Of a stretch of DNA of 64,000 nt, positions 7,441 through 16,380 are shown one piece after another (positions within the stretch are counted from its first letter, which is position 1; each line of letters begins with the position of its first letter). The notes beneath the pieces are model-generated. The model saw only the letters and a list, made by a program, of their open reading frames with translations, ran no database searches and was not told where the DNA came from. The DNA comes from Paenibacillus woosongensis (lineage in GTDB: Bacteria; Bacillota; Bacilli; Paenibacillales; Paenibacillaceae), in contig NZ_CP126084.1 of NCBI RefSeq assembly GCF_030122845.1, positions 3,720,001-3,784,000 on the forward strand, read 5' to 3'. Made by a program: the position numbers and the translations under genes.

Positions 7441-8276
7441 TCTGCCGCTCCTTTCAGCCGGAGCTCATCATAAGCTCCAATAATATAATCGGCATCGGGC
7501 AAAAGCTCCGCCGCCCCGGCCTGCTTCGAATGCAAGCCGATGCAAAGCCTTGCCCCGGCCGCCTGGCCCATGATCATATCTCCGTTCGTGTCGCCGATCA
7601 CCGCTGCGCCCTGTACATCTATGGACAGCTTACCGCAGGCCAGCTCCAGCATATCGGGAAACGGCTTTCCCCGCCCAACCTGATCGGTACCAACTACAGC
7701 ACCGAACAAATGGCGAATACCTAGCCATTCCAGGTGCTTCTCGGCCGCTAATGTATCATCGGCAGTTACGACTCCAAGCGGAATATGCTGTGCATGGCAC
7801 GCTTCTAGAAAAGCGAGGACTCCAGCGATCGGCCGGACGGGACGAGCCCGCTCCAGCTCCGCAGCAGCTAACCTGCCGCTTAGCTCCGCCAACTCCTTGG
7901 CTTTTGCCCAGGATAATCCCGAATGATACCCCCGCCAAGTGAGCAGGGTAAACAGCTCCCCCATCGTCCCCATCGCCAGCGGTCCATTGCGATCATAATC
8001 GATCACTGCGCCATCCGGTCCATGAACCGTCCCCCACAAGTGTGACTCTGTGAAGAGCAGCTCCTGCCCCGGTTCCAATCCAGATTCCAGCTGTCTTGCC
8101 CGACCAGACTGCCTCAGCTCCGCTACTAGCTGCCTTCCAAAGTGCCGCAGCATATGCTCGCTCCAGCTCCCCCACATGGACACAAAGTCCAGCAGGGTGC
8201 CGTCCTTATCCATTAAAATGCCGTTGATCGCATAGCTGCCGTTATTTACAATGAGTTCAGGCATTCCTTGCGTCAC
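7437..8276 (-). CDS. HAD-superfamily hydrolase (phosphoglycolate phosphatase-like)
   Basis: 279 aa with HAD motif I DKDGTLLDF near residue 24, motif II in VVTADDT, a conserved lysine in VGRGKPFPDML, and motif IV GDTNGDMIMG. The alpha-helical cap after motif I places it among phosphatases of small phosphorylated metabolites. Start is uncertain: GTG 8276 has AGGA adjacent, whereas ATG 8264 has AGGAG 11 nt upstream. It follows the substrate-binding protein gene by 2 nt, so it is co-transcribed with the ABC importer and probably dephosphorylates an imported compound. That role is inferred from context. Confidence 0.85.
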   Translation of the reverse strand: MTQGMPELIVNNGSYAINGILMDKDGTLLDFVSMWGSWSEHMLRHFGRQLVAELRQSGRARQLESGLEPGQELLFTESHLWGTVHGPDGAVIDYDRNGPLAMGTMGELFTLLTWRGYHSGLSWAKAKELAELSGRLAAAELERARPVRPIAGVLAFLEACHAQHIPLGVVTADDTLAAEKHLEWLGIRHLFGAVVGTDQVGRGKPFPDMLELACGKLSIDVQGAAVIGDTNGDMIMGQAAGARLCIGLHSKQAGAAELLPDADYIIGAYDELRLKGAAE

Positions 8277-8278
8277 TC

Positions 8279-9619
8279 CTATTTCATGCTATCCAGCGCC
8301 TTTTGAGCCACTGCCTTCGCTTCCTTCAGCGCTTCTTCCGCCGGAAGATTCTCGATTTGCACTTTATCGGCGGCGATTTTCAGCGCATCGTTAATTCTGC
8401 CGCCGGTGGGATCCTGGAATGGAGCGGAAGCATGCGCTGCCTGCATGAGCGGGATTTTACTCTGCGGGTTTTGTTCGCTGTAAGCAACGAAATCCGGATC
8501 ATCCAGCGCAGATTGGCGAACAGCAATATAGCCGGTATTCATCGACCAGGCTGCCGTATTTTTGGAATTATTGAAAAAAGAAAACCATTTGAACGCCGCC
8601 TGCTGCTGCTCGGGACTTGCTTTGGCCGGAATGCCCGCCAAGATTGCGCTCGCGACCGGCTTGCCTTCGCCAACTCCCGCCCAGCCCGGCTGCTCCATCG
8701 CTCCAAGCTGTGTGAAATCAAGATCGCCCTGGTCGCCGCTCGAGCCGGTATAACCTGCCGCTTGGCCTTTCATCACGTCGTCGATCGTTTTGTACCAATA
8801 TTCCCAGCCTTGTCCGCCATAGTGAATGCGCATAATGCCATCTTCATGAATCCATTTGCGGAACAGCGACCACGTTTCCACCCATTCCGGGGAATCGATC
8901 ATGACTGTCTTTCCATCCTCGCTAAGAATTCGTCCGCCTTTACTTAGTACGGCATCGATCATATTCTCGCTGCCCCACATCGGCTCCCAGCCGTACACCT
9001 TCGTTTTGCCGCCTTCCCGTTCCGTCATTGCCGCGGCCGCCGCCGCCAAATCCTCCCATGTCTTGATATCCTCCGCCTGGATACCCGCCTGCTCAAATTT
9101 GTCCTTACGGTAGTACATCACCTGGGTTGTGCCATACATCGGCAGGAAGTATTGCTTGCCGTCCACCTGTCCCTGAGACAGAAATGTCTGTACAAAATCC
9201 TCTTTATTGAAATCCGGGCTGTGGGCGATCATTTCGTCCAGCTCGGCAAAATAACCTTTACGCGCCCAATCCACATTCGCTGCCAATACAGCCGCAGGCA
9301 CATCACCCGAAGCGATCGCCGCCTGAAGCTTCTTCTCCGTCTCCGAATAATCGGCCTGGACGATCCCTTTGACGATGACCTCCTGCTGGGAGGCATTGAA
9401 TTCGTCGATGAGCGCCTTCATTTGCTCGCCCAGCTTGCCGCCCAGCCCGTACCAAAATTCAATCGTCACTGGCTCCTTCGCTCCCGAACCCTGCGCTCCA
9501 TTTACTGCGGCGCCAGCCTGTCCCCCCGTGCTGCTTCCGCTGCCGTTAGTACCGCAGCCTGTGATCAGCACGAAGCTTAGAATCAAGGTGAAAATCAAAC
9601 CCTTTTTCAATAAATTCAT
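8279..9619 (-). CDS. ABC transporter extracellular solute-binding lipoprotein (UgpB/CUT1 type)
   Basis: Lipoprotein substrate-binding subunit. The N-terminus MNLLKKGLIFTLILSFVLIT ends in a lipobox (ITGC), followed by a Gly/Ser-rich linker and a family 1 solute-binding fold (VTIEFWYGLGGKLGEQMKAL, then LPMYGTTQVMYYRKDKFEQAG). These sequences are typical of UgpB-like proteins binding glycerol-3-phosphate, glycerophosphodiesters or oligosaccharides. GGAGGAG lies 8 nt before ATG 9619. It sits behind two permease genes and in front of phosphohydrolase genes. No ATPase gene is in the operon, as usual for CUT1 systems sharing a general MsmX-like ATPase. Confidence 0.88.
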   Translation of the reverse strand: MNLLKKGLIFTLILSFVLITGCGTNGSGSSTGGQAGAAVNGAQGSGAKEPVTIEFWYGLGGKLGEQMKALIDEFNASQQEVIVKGIVQADYSETEKKLQAAIASGDVPAAVLAANVDWARKGYFAELDEMIAHSPDFNKEDFVQTFLSQGQVDGKQYFLPMYGTTQVMYYRKDKFEQAGIQAEDIKTWEDLAAAAAAMTEREGGKTKVYGWEPMWGSENMIDAVLSKGGRILSEDGKTVMIDSPEWVETWSLFRKWIHEDGIMRIHYGGQGWEYWYKTIDDVMKGQAAGYTGSSGDQGDLDFTQLGAMEQPGWAGVGEGKPVASAILAGIPAKASPEQQQAAFKWFSFFNNSKNTAAWSMNTGYIAVRQSALDDPDFVAYSEQNPQSKIPLMQAAHASAPFQDPTGGRINDALKIAADKVQIENLPAEEALKEAKAVAQKALDSMK

Positions 9620-9656
9620 GTATAACTCCTCCACTCCATTTTATGATTTGTATGGT

Positions 9657-10499
9657 TTATCCCTTGTTAACTCCCGCAGATAAATTCACGCTCTGCATAA
9701 TTGTCCTCTGTGTCAGCAGAAACAGCAGCAATAATGGCATAATCGTGAATGAACTTGCAGCCATGATCAGCGGCCATTTCAAACCGTAAGCACCTCCCTC
9801 CACAAAAAAACTGCGCAGACCCGCCGAAACCAGCTGCAGATCAGGACTTTTGGTGATCAGCATAGGCCAGAAATAATTGTTGTATTGCTCTATGAACGTA
9901 ATGAGCACGAGCACGGCGAAGGACGAGCGGGTTAACGGAACGAGAATTGATCCCAGAATGCGTCCATGCGATGCCCCATCGATATGCCCGGCTTCCACCA
10001 GTTCATGGGATACCTGCAAAAAAGCTTGCCTGATGAGAAAAATCGAAAATACGCTGACACAGTTAGATAGAATCATGCCGGCGTAAGTATCCAGCAGGTG
10101 AAGCTTGGATAACACGATATAGCTCGGTAAATAAGCCGCGGTGTTCGGCACCATGTAACCCAGCAGGATCAATGCGGTCAGCAGACCCTTCAGCCGGAAT
10201 TTCATGTGGGTCAGCGCGTAGGCCATCATCGCGGAATTGATCACCTGAATGATGGCAATCGCACTGGCCACGCCGATGCTGTTCGCCATATAGCGCCAAA
10301 ATGGCGCCGCCTCCCAGGCTTCGAGAAAATTACCCCACTGGGGAGATTCTGGCCAGAAGGTTGGTGGAAACTGCCAGATTTCATCATTGGTTTTGAGACC
10401 GCTGGTCACCATCCAATAGAACGGGAAGGCCATTAGGAGGGCGATTAACGCCAGCGGCAGATGCCTCGTAAAGATATGGCTTATCCTTGTCTCGGTCAT
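9657..10499 (-). CDS. ABC transporter permease (UgpE/MalG type)
   Basis: About 280 aa, six predicted membrane helices, with the EAA loop EAGHIDGASHGRILGSILVPL that contacts the ATPase. It begins MTETRISHIFTRHLPLALIA. I use ATG 10499 because CAGGAGAGC precedes it; a longer frame to 10547 overlaps the upstream permease. It pairs with the permease at 10531-11412 and the binding protein at 8279 to form an importer of the carbohydrate uptake 1 family. Confidence 0.88.
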   Translation of the reverse strand: MTETRISHIFTRHLPLALIALLMAFPFYWMVTSGLKTNDEIWQFPPTFWPESPQWGNFLEAWEAAPFWRYMANSIGVASAIAIIQVINSAMMAYALTHMKFRLKGLLTALILLGYMVPNTAAYLPSYIVLSKLHLLDTYAGMILSNCVSVFSIFLIRQAFLQVSHELVEAGHIDGASHGRILGSILVPLTRSSFAVLVLITFIEQYNNYFWPMLITKSPDLQLVSAGLRSFFVEGGAYGLKWPLIMAASSFTIMPLLLLFLLTQRTIMQSVNLSAGVNKG

Positions 10500-10530
10500 G
10501 AATTGCTCTCCTGTTCCTATCAATCTTGGT

Positions 10531-11412
10531 TTAATGGTAGTGCACATTGCGTCTGCTTACTGCGAATGAAGCCATGGAGAGCAGCACACAGCCAATGACC
10601 AGCACGACTGCCACGGAGGATGCTTCTCCAATATTGAAGGCCTCAAATGCAGACTGATAATACATGTACAGCAGCGTTCTTGTTGATCCGGAAGGCCCGC
10701 CTTGCGTCATCACGTTAATCTGATCGTAGGCCTGCAGGGACTGAATGATCAGCACAATCGTCAAAAAGAATGTAGTCGGAGATATGAGCGGAACCGTGAT
10801 ATAAGTGAACCTACGCAAGCTTCCGGCACCATCGATCGCGGCCGCTTCCAGCAAATCGCGCGGCACATTGCGTAGAGCTACCAGGTAGAAGACCATCGCC
10901 CAGCCGACGGATTTCCAGCACGTTACAATCAAGATGCCGATAAGTGCCCAGCTTGGATCACCCAGCCAGCCTGCTCCCTCCGAACCGAAGAAGCGCAGCA
11001 CGTTATTGGCCAGCCCTACCTCCGGTTCAAAAATCCAAGACCATACGATGGCCACGGCTACGGTTGGTGTTACCCAAGGTGAAAAAATAAGCGTGCGATA
11101 TATTCCGGAAAATCTAAGCTTGCTGTTCAGCAGCAGGGCGAAGCCGAGCCCGCCGATCAGCGTAGGAAGGACGCTTCCCGCCGTAAACAGCAGCGTAACG
11201 CGCAGCGCCTTGTAAAACGCGGGGTTGTCCGCCAATTCAGCATAGTTGGCCATGCCGACGAACAGCTTGTCCGGACTCATGAAATCCCATTCCGTAAAAC
11301 TCAGATAAAAAGCATATCCTAGCGGGATGAGCCAAAACATCGTGAGCGGAATCATCGCCGGCAGCGTGAACAGCAGCGCCTTGACATCGGCTGCCAGTTT
11401 GGATTGTTTCAA
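10531..11412 (-). CDS. ABC transporter permease (UgpA/MalF type)
   Basis: About 293 aa, six helices, EAA motif EAAAIDGAGSLRRFTYITVPL. The start is best placed at TTG 11412 (reads M-KQSKLAADVKALLFTLPAM): AAAAAGGAGGAG, which a longer frame would translate as KKRRS, is clearly its ribosome binding site. It is the first gene of an operon of at least six minus-strand genes (11412-6182). It diverges from the GbsR-like regulator gene 290 bp away, which is the obvious candidate regulator. Confidence 0.88.
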   Translation of the reverse strand: MKQSKLAADVKALLFTLPAMIPLTMFWLIPLGYAFYLSFTEWDFMSPDKLFVGMANYAELADNPAFYKALRVTLLFTAGSVLPTLIGGLGFALLLNSKLRFSGIYRTLIFSPWVTPTVAVAIVWSWIFEPEVGLANNVLRFFGSEGAGWLGDPSWALIGILIVTCWKSVGWAMVFYLVALRNVPRDLLEAAAIDGAGSLRRFTYITVPLISPTTFFLTIVLIIQSLQAYDQINVMTQGGPSGSTRTLLYMYYQSAFEAFNIGEASSVAVVLVIGCVLLSMASFAVSRRNVHYH

Positions 11413-11575
11413 GTTGCTCCTCCTTTTTTTGTTCAAAATATTTTTAACTTATATTCATAGGAACTTTTTTTGATTTCCGAAAGCCTATTGATCACTCGCT
11501 CGATTTATGATTTGACGCTGTGTTATAATCGCTTTAAACTCCGTCCTCCTTGTCTGTATGAAAATTTAGAAAAAG

Positions 11576-11603
11576 TTTGTTCGTTCAAAAAATATTGTAC
11601 AAT
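11576..11603 (+). promoter_or_regulatory. Possible promoter of the GbsR-like regulator gene
   Basis: TTTGTT (11576-11581) and TACAAT (11598-11603) with a 16-bp spacer; the -10 also has TG upstream. It lies in the divergent region 11413-11666 between the ABC operon and the regulator. No clear operator dyad was seen. Confidence 0.4.
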
Positions 11604-11666
11604 CGAAGTTAAGAGGTATGGTTTTCTCCATGTAAAATGGAATAGGATGTTATGTAAAAGACAATC

Positions 11667-12290
11667 GTGAATAATTTTGATGCGATAGCGGGTGAAATTA
11701 TGGAACAATCCAATCGGGATGAGGAGCAGCGCAAGATCAAGCATGAGGAGCTTCGCCGAAAAGTAGTGAAGGCGATTGCCGATACGATGGATTTGTACGG
11801 GGCAACCCATTCCTTTGGCGAGTTATATGGCATCATGTATTTCGAGGACAAGCCGATGACGCTGGAAGAGATGAAGAACCGCATGAATATGAGCAAAAGC
11901 AATATGAGCTATGCCGTTCGTTCGCTCATGGCTTCCCAAATGGTCTTTAAGCTGCCGGAAAAGGAGCAGCGCAAAGACCTCTATCAGGCGGAGACGAACT
12001 TTTTTCTGGCTTTTCAGAACTTTTTTACGATAAAGCTGCAGCGTGAAATAGATGTGATGACGGAGGCCATTAACGACGTCCTGCCCGAACTTACAGAAAT
12101 CATTCTCGAGCTTGACACGCCGGAAGAAGAGCGCCAGCTATGCTTGCAGGATCTTCACAAGCTGCGGCATGCCCTTAGCTATTACACATGGCTCCAGCAG
12201 TTCGTTTACGATCTCCGGGAGGGGCGTTATTTTGACGAAAGCGTGAAAATCGAGCCGGAGAATAATCCGGAGAATAACTCTGCGGAATAA
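11667..12290 (+). CDS. GbsR/MarR-family transcriptional regulator
   Basis: Winged-helix regulator of about 196-207 aa. The helix-turn-helix lies at residues 55-95 (FGELYGIMYFEDKPMTLEEM and MNMSKSNMSYAVRSL), matching GbsR-type repressors, which in Bacillus control choline/glycine-betaine genes. A charged C-terminal helical part follows. The start is either GTG 11667 or ATG 11700; the latter has GGGTGA 6 nt upstream. It is divergent from the Ugp-like operon and 23 bp upstream of the CobQ-like gene, with which it is probably co-transcribed. No betaine gene is nearby, so the ligand is unknown. Confidence 0.8.
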   Translation: MNNFDAIAGEIMEQSNRDEEQRKIKHEELRRKVVKAIADTMDLYGATHSFGELYGIMYFEDKPMTLEEMKNRMNMSKSNMSYAVRSLMASQMVFKLPEKEQRKDLYQAETNFFLAFQNFFTIKLQREIDVMTEAINDVLPELTEIILELDTPEEERQLCLQDLHKLRHALSYYTWLQQFVYDLREGRYFDESVKIEPENNPENNSAE

Positions 12291-12313
12291 AAAATAGCAA
12301 AGCAGGTGAACCC

Positions 12314-13096
12314 ATGAAATCCTTAATGATTGTCGGAACCAGCTCCTCCTGCGGCAAAAGCTTCATCACAGCGGCTCTGCTGCGCGTGCTGCGGAATAAA
12401 GGAATTGCTGCCGCCCCCTTTAAGGCGCAAAATATTTCCTCCAAGTCCTTCACGACCGAAGATGACTGCGAAATTGCTTATTCTACCTATATTCAGGCCT
12501 TAAGCGCAGGTGTGGCTCCGGAAGCGGATATGAATCCCGTTCTGATTAAGCCTGCCTATGACCAGACGCAAATCATTTTAAACGGCAAGTTATTGTATAC
12601 AGGCAGTTATACGAAATACGAGGATTTTCTGCCGGAAATCAGAACTGGCATTGAAAGCTCTTTTCATCGGCTGGCCGCCAAATACGACATTCTCATCATT
12701 GAAGGCGCGGGATCAACCGCGGAGATTAATTTGGCCAATCAGGACGTAGCTAATATTTATACGGCAAAAATAACGAACTCCCCGCTGCTGCTCGTCTCGG
12801 ACATTCATTACGGCGGCGTCTTTGCAGCGATTCACGGCACGATTGATTTATTGGATAAGTCCATCAAGAATCAATTGGGAGGATTCATTATCAATCGCTA
12901 TCAAGGGGTCAAGGACATTTTGCAGCCAGGCATAGATGTCCTTGAAAATAAGCATGGCGTCCCCTGTGCCGGGATTTTGCCCTACCAGCATGACCTCATC
13001 GTGCCGGACGAGCAGAGCTTTGACCGTATGGCCGAGTTGTTCGAAGCAAACATCGATCTTGGACGGATCAGCCGTTTGCTGGATGTTGCGTTGTGA
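12314..13096 (+). CDS. Stand-alone CobQ/CbiP-like ATP-dependent synthetase domain
   Basis: 260 aa resembling the N-terminal half of cobyric acid synthase: P-loop GTSSSCGKSF at residue 8, FKAQNISSKSF, EGAGSTAEINL near residue 134, and DIHYGGVFAAIHGT. Full CobQ is about 490-500 aa with a C-terminal glutamine amidotransferase domain; this protein ends where the linker would begin. The sequence after the stop (13097 on) shows no amidotransferase remnant, so it looks like a natural single-domain form rather than a recent frameshift. BioD-like enzymes share the fold. No other cobalamin gene is nearby, so the substrate is not known. AGCAGGTGAACCC precedes the ATG. Confidence 0.7.
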   Translation: MKSLMIVGTSSSCGKSFITAALLRVLRNKGIAAAPFKAQNISSKSFTTEDDCEIAYSTYIQALSAGVAPEADMNPVLIKPAYDQTQIILNGKLLYTGSYTKYEDFLPEIRTGIESSFHRLAAKYDILIIEGAGSTAEINLANQDVANIYTAKITNSPLLLVSDIHYGGVFAAIHGTIDLLDKSIKNQLGGFIINRYQGVKDILQPGIDVLENKHGVPCAGILPYQHDLIVPDEQSFDRMAELFEANIDLGRISRLLDVAL

Positions 13097-13265
13097 TTGG
13101 ATAAAAGCAAGTGAAAGCTAAAGCTACTCCCCGGTCTGTAATGGGATTTCGAACTCCTTTGTATAACGAAAAATTGCAAGAACCTCACGGCCTCCTAAAT
13201 AAAAATGAATCCTTTCTCTCCAATAAATTTGACTACTGATTTATGACTAGATAGTCAGGATCAGG

Positions 13266-13454
13266 TAACTAAATGCATTTCATGCAGTTAGTTCAGCGAT
13301 TTTTTCCGTGTTAGAGGGAACTAACTGCAAAACCTGCATTTAGTTTAAAGCTATTTCGACGAATGAGCTCCATTCGGGCAAACTAACTGCATGTTTTACA
13401 TTTAGCGTATGTATTTTTGATAAAAGAGGCTTAACTAACTGTATAAAATACATT
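13266..13454. repeat. Array of four imperfect palindromes, about 28 bp each
   Basis: Units start near 13266, 13318, 13380 and 13432 (spacing 52, 62, 52). Each is an inverted repeat of the form AACTAAMTGCA-N5/6-TGCATTTAGTT with drift in the later units. A sister array with TGTA/TACA cores and nearly the same spacing lies at 29134-29330. They lie in the 570-bp gap 13097-13664 between two plus-strand genes; otherwise the gap holds only the promoter and cre site near 13600. The function is unknown. Confidence 0.7.
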
Positions 13455-13598
13455 CCGATCTTAAATGATCAAAGATATTTCCTCTATCATGACTAGAACC
13501 ACAAGATCCCCCCTCTCCCCCAAAGTTGCTTCACCCCAAATAAGTTTGATTTTTATAAAAAGAGTAGGTTTATTGTAAATACGAAAGCCGCCTTCCCT

Positions 13599-13627
13599 TG
13601 TTATACTCTCTTCTGAAAGCGGATTCA
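13599..13627 (+). promoter_or_regulatory. Extended -10 promoter with overlapping CcpA cre site for the monosaccharide ABC operon
   Basis: TGTTATACT (13599-13607) is an extended -10. TGAAAGCGGATTCA (13614-13627) fits the CcpA cre consensus TGWAANCGNTWNCW at 13 of 14 positions and covers the expected transcription start, the usual arrangement for catabolite repression. The binding protein gene starts 38 bp downstream. Confidence 0.6.
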
Positions 13628-13664
13628 TAAAGGAATTCAATTTATAAACAGGGGGTAAGCAGGA

Positions 13665-14753
13665 ATGAAAAAAACGACATTATTGCTGCTGACGTTTGTA
13701 CTGGCATTAACTTTGACGGCTTGCGGAAGCAAGGATAACAGCGGCGGATCGACGAAAGGCGAGAAAGGCACGGTCGGAATTGCGATGCCGACGAAATCAT
13801 CGGAGCGCTGGGTGAATGACGGCAACAACATGGTGAAGGAATTCCAACAGCAGGGTTACGGCACGGATCTGCAATACGGCGAGGACGTCGTAGAGAACCA
13901 GGTATCCCAAATCGAGAACATGATCACCAAAGGCGTGGATCTGCTCGTCATCGCTTCCATTGATGGCGCAGCCATTACCGAGGTGCTGCAAAAAGCGCAC
14001 GATCAAGGCATCAAGGTCATCGCCTATGACCGCCTGATCATGAACAGCGAATACGTGGATTACTACGCCACCTTCGACAACTTCAAGGTCGGCGTGCAGC
14101 AGGCCTCTTATATCGAGGAGAAGCTTGGCCTGAAGGAAGGCAAAGGGCCGTTCAATATCGAGCTGTTCGGCGGATCGCCGGACGATAACAACGCTTATTT
14201 CTTCTATAACGGCGCGATGTCCATTCTTCAGCCGTATATCGATACCGGCAAGCTGGTTGTTCGCAGTAATCAGACAAAAATGGAGCAAATCGCCACCCTG
14301 CGCTGGGACGGCGCTACCGCTCAGGCGCGCATGGATAATCTGCTGAGTGCTCACTATGCGACAGAGAACGTCGATGCGGTCCTCTCTCCTTATGACGGCA
14401 TCAGCATCGGAATCCTCTCTTCCCTGAAAGGCGTCGGATACGGCTCCGGCAATAAGCCAATGCCGATCGTTACCGGGCAGGATGCCGAGCTGGCTTCAAT
14501 CAAATCAATTCTGGCCGGCGAGCAGACGCAGACGGTCTTCAAGGATACGCGCGAGCTGGCAAAGAAAGCCGTGGGCATGGCCCTCAGCATTCTCGAAGGC
14601 ACGGAAGCCGAGGTCAACGATACGGAAACCTATGACAACGGCGTGAAAGTCGTCCCTTCCTACCTGCTGGAGCCAAAATCGGTAGACAAGGACAATATTG
14701 AGCAGGAATTGGTAGAGACCGGCTACTATACCAAAGAGGAATTGGGACTGTAA
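13665..14753 (+). CDS. Multiple-monosaccharide ABC transporter substrate-binding lipoprotein (ChvE/MmsE-like)
   Basis: 362 aa lipoprotein: signal [20 protein letters not shown] with lipobox LTAC, then a periplasmic-binding-protein type 1 fold ([19 protein letters not shown] at residue 37, [41 protein letters not shown]). This matches ChvE-type proteins that bind arabinose, galactose, glucose or xylose. AGGGGGTAAGCAGGA precedes the ATG. It is the first gene of a three-gene importer operon (13665-17544) ending in a terminator. Given the ara genes 4 kb downstream, L-arabinose is a reasonable candidate substrate; this is inference. Confidence 0.9.
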   Translation: MKKTTLLLLTFVLALTLTACGSKDNSGGSTKGEKGTVGIAMPTKSSERWVNDGNNMVKEFQQQGYGTDLQYGEDVVENQVSQIENMITKGVDLLVIASIDGAAITEVLQKAHDQGIKVIAYDRLIMNSEYVDYYATFDNFKVGVQQASYIEEKLGLKEGKGPFNIELFGGSPDDNNAYFFYNGAMSILQPYIDTGKLVVRSNQTKMEQIATLRWDGATAQARMDNLLSAHYATENVDAVLSPYDGISIGILSSLKGVGYGSGNKPMPIVTGQDAELASIKSILAGEQTQTVFKDTRELAKKAVGMALSILEGTEAEVNDTETYDNGVKVVPSYLLEPKSVDKDNIEQELVETGYYTKEELGL

Positions 14754-14846
14754 GTTGCGTGAATGCAAACGGCACATACGGCGGTGGCCTTTCCGGCCTC
14801 CGCTGTCCTTTGTACTCGAATGGAGACGAAAGGCTTGGTGAGAACT

Positions 14847-16376
14847 GTGAGTGACTTCATTTTGGAGATGAGAGGAATTACAAAGACATTTCCGGGCGTC
14901 AAGGCCTTGGAAAATGTGAACTTGAAGGTCAAGGAAGGCGAGGTCCACGCCCTCTGCGGGGAGAACGGCGCCGGCAAATCCACGCTGATGAAGGTGCTGA
15001 GCGGCGTCTACCCGCATGGCTCGTATGAGGGCGATATTTTGTTCCGAGGCGAGGTATGCGAATTCAAGGATATCAAGCAGAGCGAGAGCCTGGGCATCGT
15101 CATCATTCACCAGGAGCTGGCTTTGATCCCCTACCTATCCATCGCGGAAAATATTTTTCTCGGCAACGAACAAACCAAGCGGGGCGTCATCAACTGGAAC
15201 GAAACAACCGTCAAAACGAAGGAGCTGCTGGCCACGGTGGGGCTTGAAGAATCCCCCAACACCCATGTCATCCAGATCGGAGTCGGCAAGCAGCAGCTTG
15301 TGGAAATTGCCAAGGCGCTCTCCAAGAAGGTGAAGCTGCTCATTCTGGATGAGCCGACGGCCGCTCTCAACGAGGATGACAGCGAAAATCTGCTGAACCT
15401 GATCCTGGAGCTCAAGAAGCAGGGCATTTCCTCGATCATCATTTCCCACAAGCTGAATGAAATCGAGAAGGTCGCGGATTCGATTACGATTCTGCGGGAC
15501 GGCAAAACCATTCAGACGCTGGACATGCGCAAGGATCAGGTGACCGAGGATGTCATCATTAAAGGAATGGTCGGACGGGATCTCACACACCGTTATCCGG
15601 AGCGTGTACCGAACATCGGGGAGAAATTGTTTGAAGTGCAGAACTGGCAGGTCGATCACCCTGAGCAGGAAGGCCGCAAAATGCTGGACGACATCAACAT
15701 CCATATCCGGCGCGGTGAAATTGTCGGCGTGGCCGGTCTCATGGGGGCGGGAAGAACGGAGCTCGCGATGAGTATTTTTGGCAAGTCCTATGGGAGAAAC
15801 ATCCAGGGCAAGCTGCTGCTGCATGGAAAGGAAATCCGCCTGAACGATATCAGCAGTGCGATCAAACATGGCATCGCATACGTGACGGAAGACCGCAAGC
15901 ATTATGGCCTCGTATTGATCGACGATATCAAGCGCAACATTTCCCTCGCCAATTTGGGCAAGCTGTCCCGCCGCGGTGTGATTAATGAGAGCGAAGAAGT
16001 GCTGGTCGCCGAGGAATACCGGCAGAAATTAAAGATCAAGACGCCAAGCATTCTGCAGAAAACGGTCAATTTAAGCGGAGGCAACCAGCAAAAGGTCGTG
16101 CTCAGCAAATGGATTTACGCGCAGCCGGAAATTCTCATTTTGGACGAACCGACCCGCGGCATCGACGTCGGCGCCAAATACGAAATCTACTCCATCGTCA
16201 ATCAGCTGGCGGATGAAGGCAAAGGCATTCTGTTCATATCCTCGGAGCTTCCCGAACTGCTCGGCATGTGCGACCGCATCTATGTCATGAGCGAAGGGCG
16301 CATTACCGGTGAAGTCCAGCGCGAGGACGCCACCCAGGAAGTACTGATGAAATCCATGACTCGAGGCAGGGGGTAA
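14847..16376 (+). CDS. mmsA: Sugar ABC transporter ATP-binding protein (MmsA/GguA-like, two NBDs)
   Basis: About 509 aa with two nucleotide-binding domains typical of CUT2 importers. The first has Walker [10 protein letters not shown] and Walker [12 protein letters not shown]; the second has a degenerate Walker A (GLMGAGRTE), signature LSGGNQQKV and [16 protein letters not shown] start at GTG 14847 (reads [16 protein letters not shown]) because family members begin there; a longer frame from 14763 has no good ribosome binding site. It lies 94 bp after the binding protein gene and is followed after 4 nt by the permease. Confidence 0.92.
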   Translation: MSDFILEMRGITKTFPGVKALENVNLKVKEGEVHALCGENGAGKSTLMKVLSGVYPHGSYEGDILFRGEVCEFKDIKQSESLGIVIIHQELALIPYLSIAENIFLGNEQTKRGVINWNETTVKTKELLATVGLEESPNTHVIQIGVGKQQLVEIAKALSKKVKLLILDEPTAALNEDDSENLLNLILELKKQGISSIIISHKLNEIEKVADSITILRDGKTIQTLDMRKDQVTEDVIIKGMVGRDLTHRYPERVPNIGEKLFEVQNWQVDHPEQEGRKMLDDINIHIRRGEIVGVAGLMGAGRTELAMSIFGKSYGRNIQGKLLLHGKEIRLNDISSAIKHGIAYVTEDRKHYGLVLIDDIKRNISLANLGKLSRRGVINESEEVLVAEEYRQKLKIKTPSILQKTVNLSGGNQQKVVLSKWIYAQPEILILDEPTRGIDVGAKYEIYSIVNQLADEGKGILFISSELPELLGMCDRIYVMSEGRITGEVQREDATQEVLMKSMTRGRG

Positions 16377-16380
16377 GGAG

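Noticed and set aside
15135..15902. 255-codon minus-strand frame opposite the sugar ABC ATPase
   Set aside because: Antisense shadow with no start signal; the plus-strand ATPase is certain.
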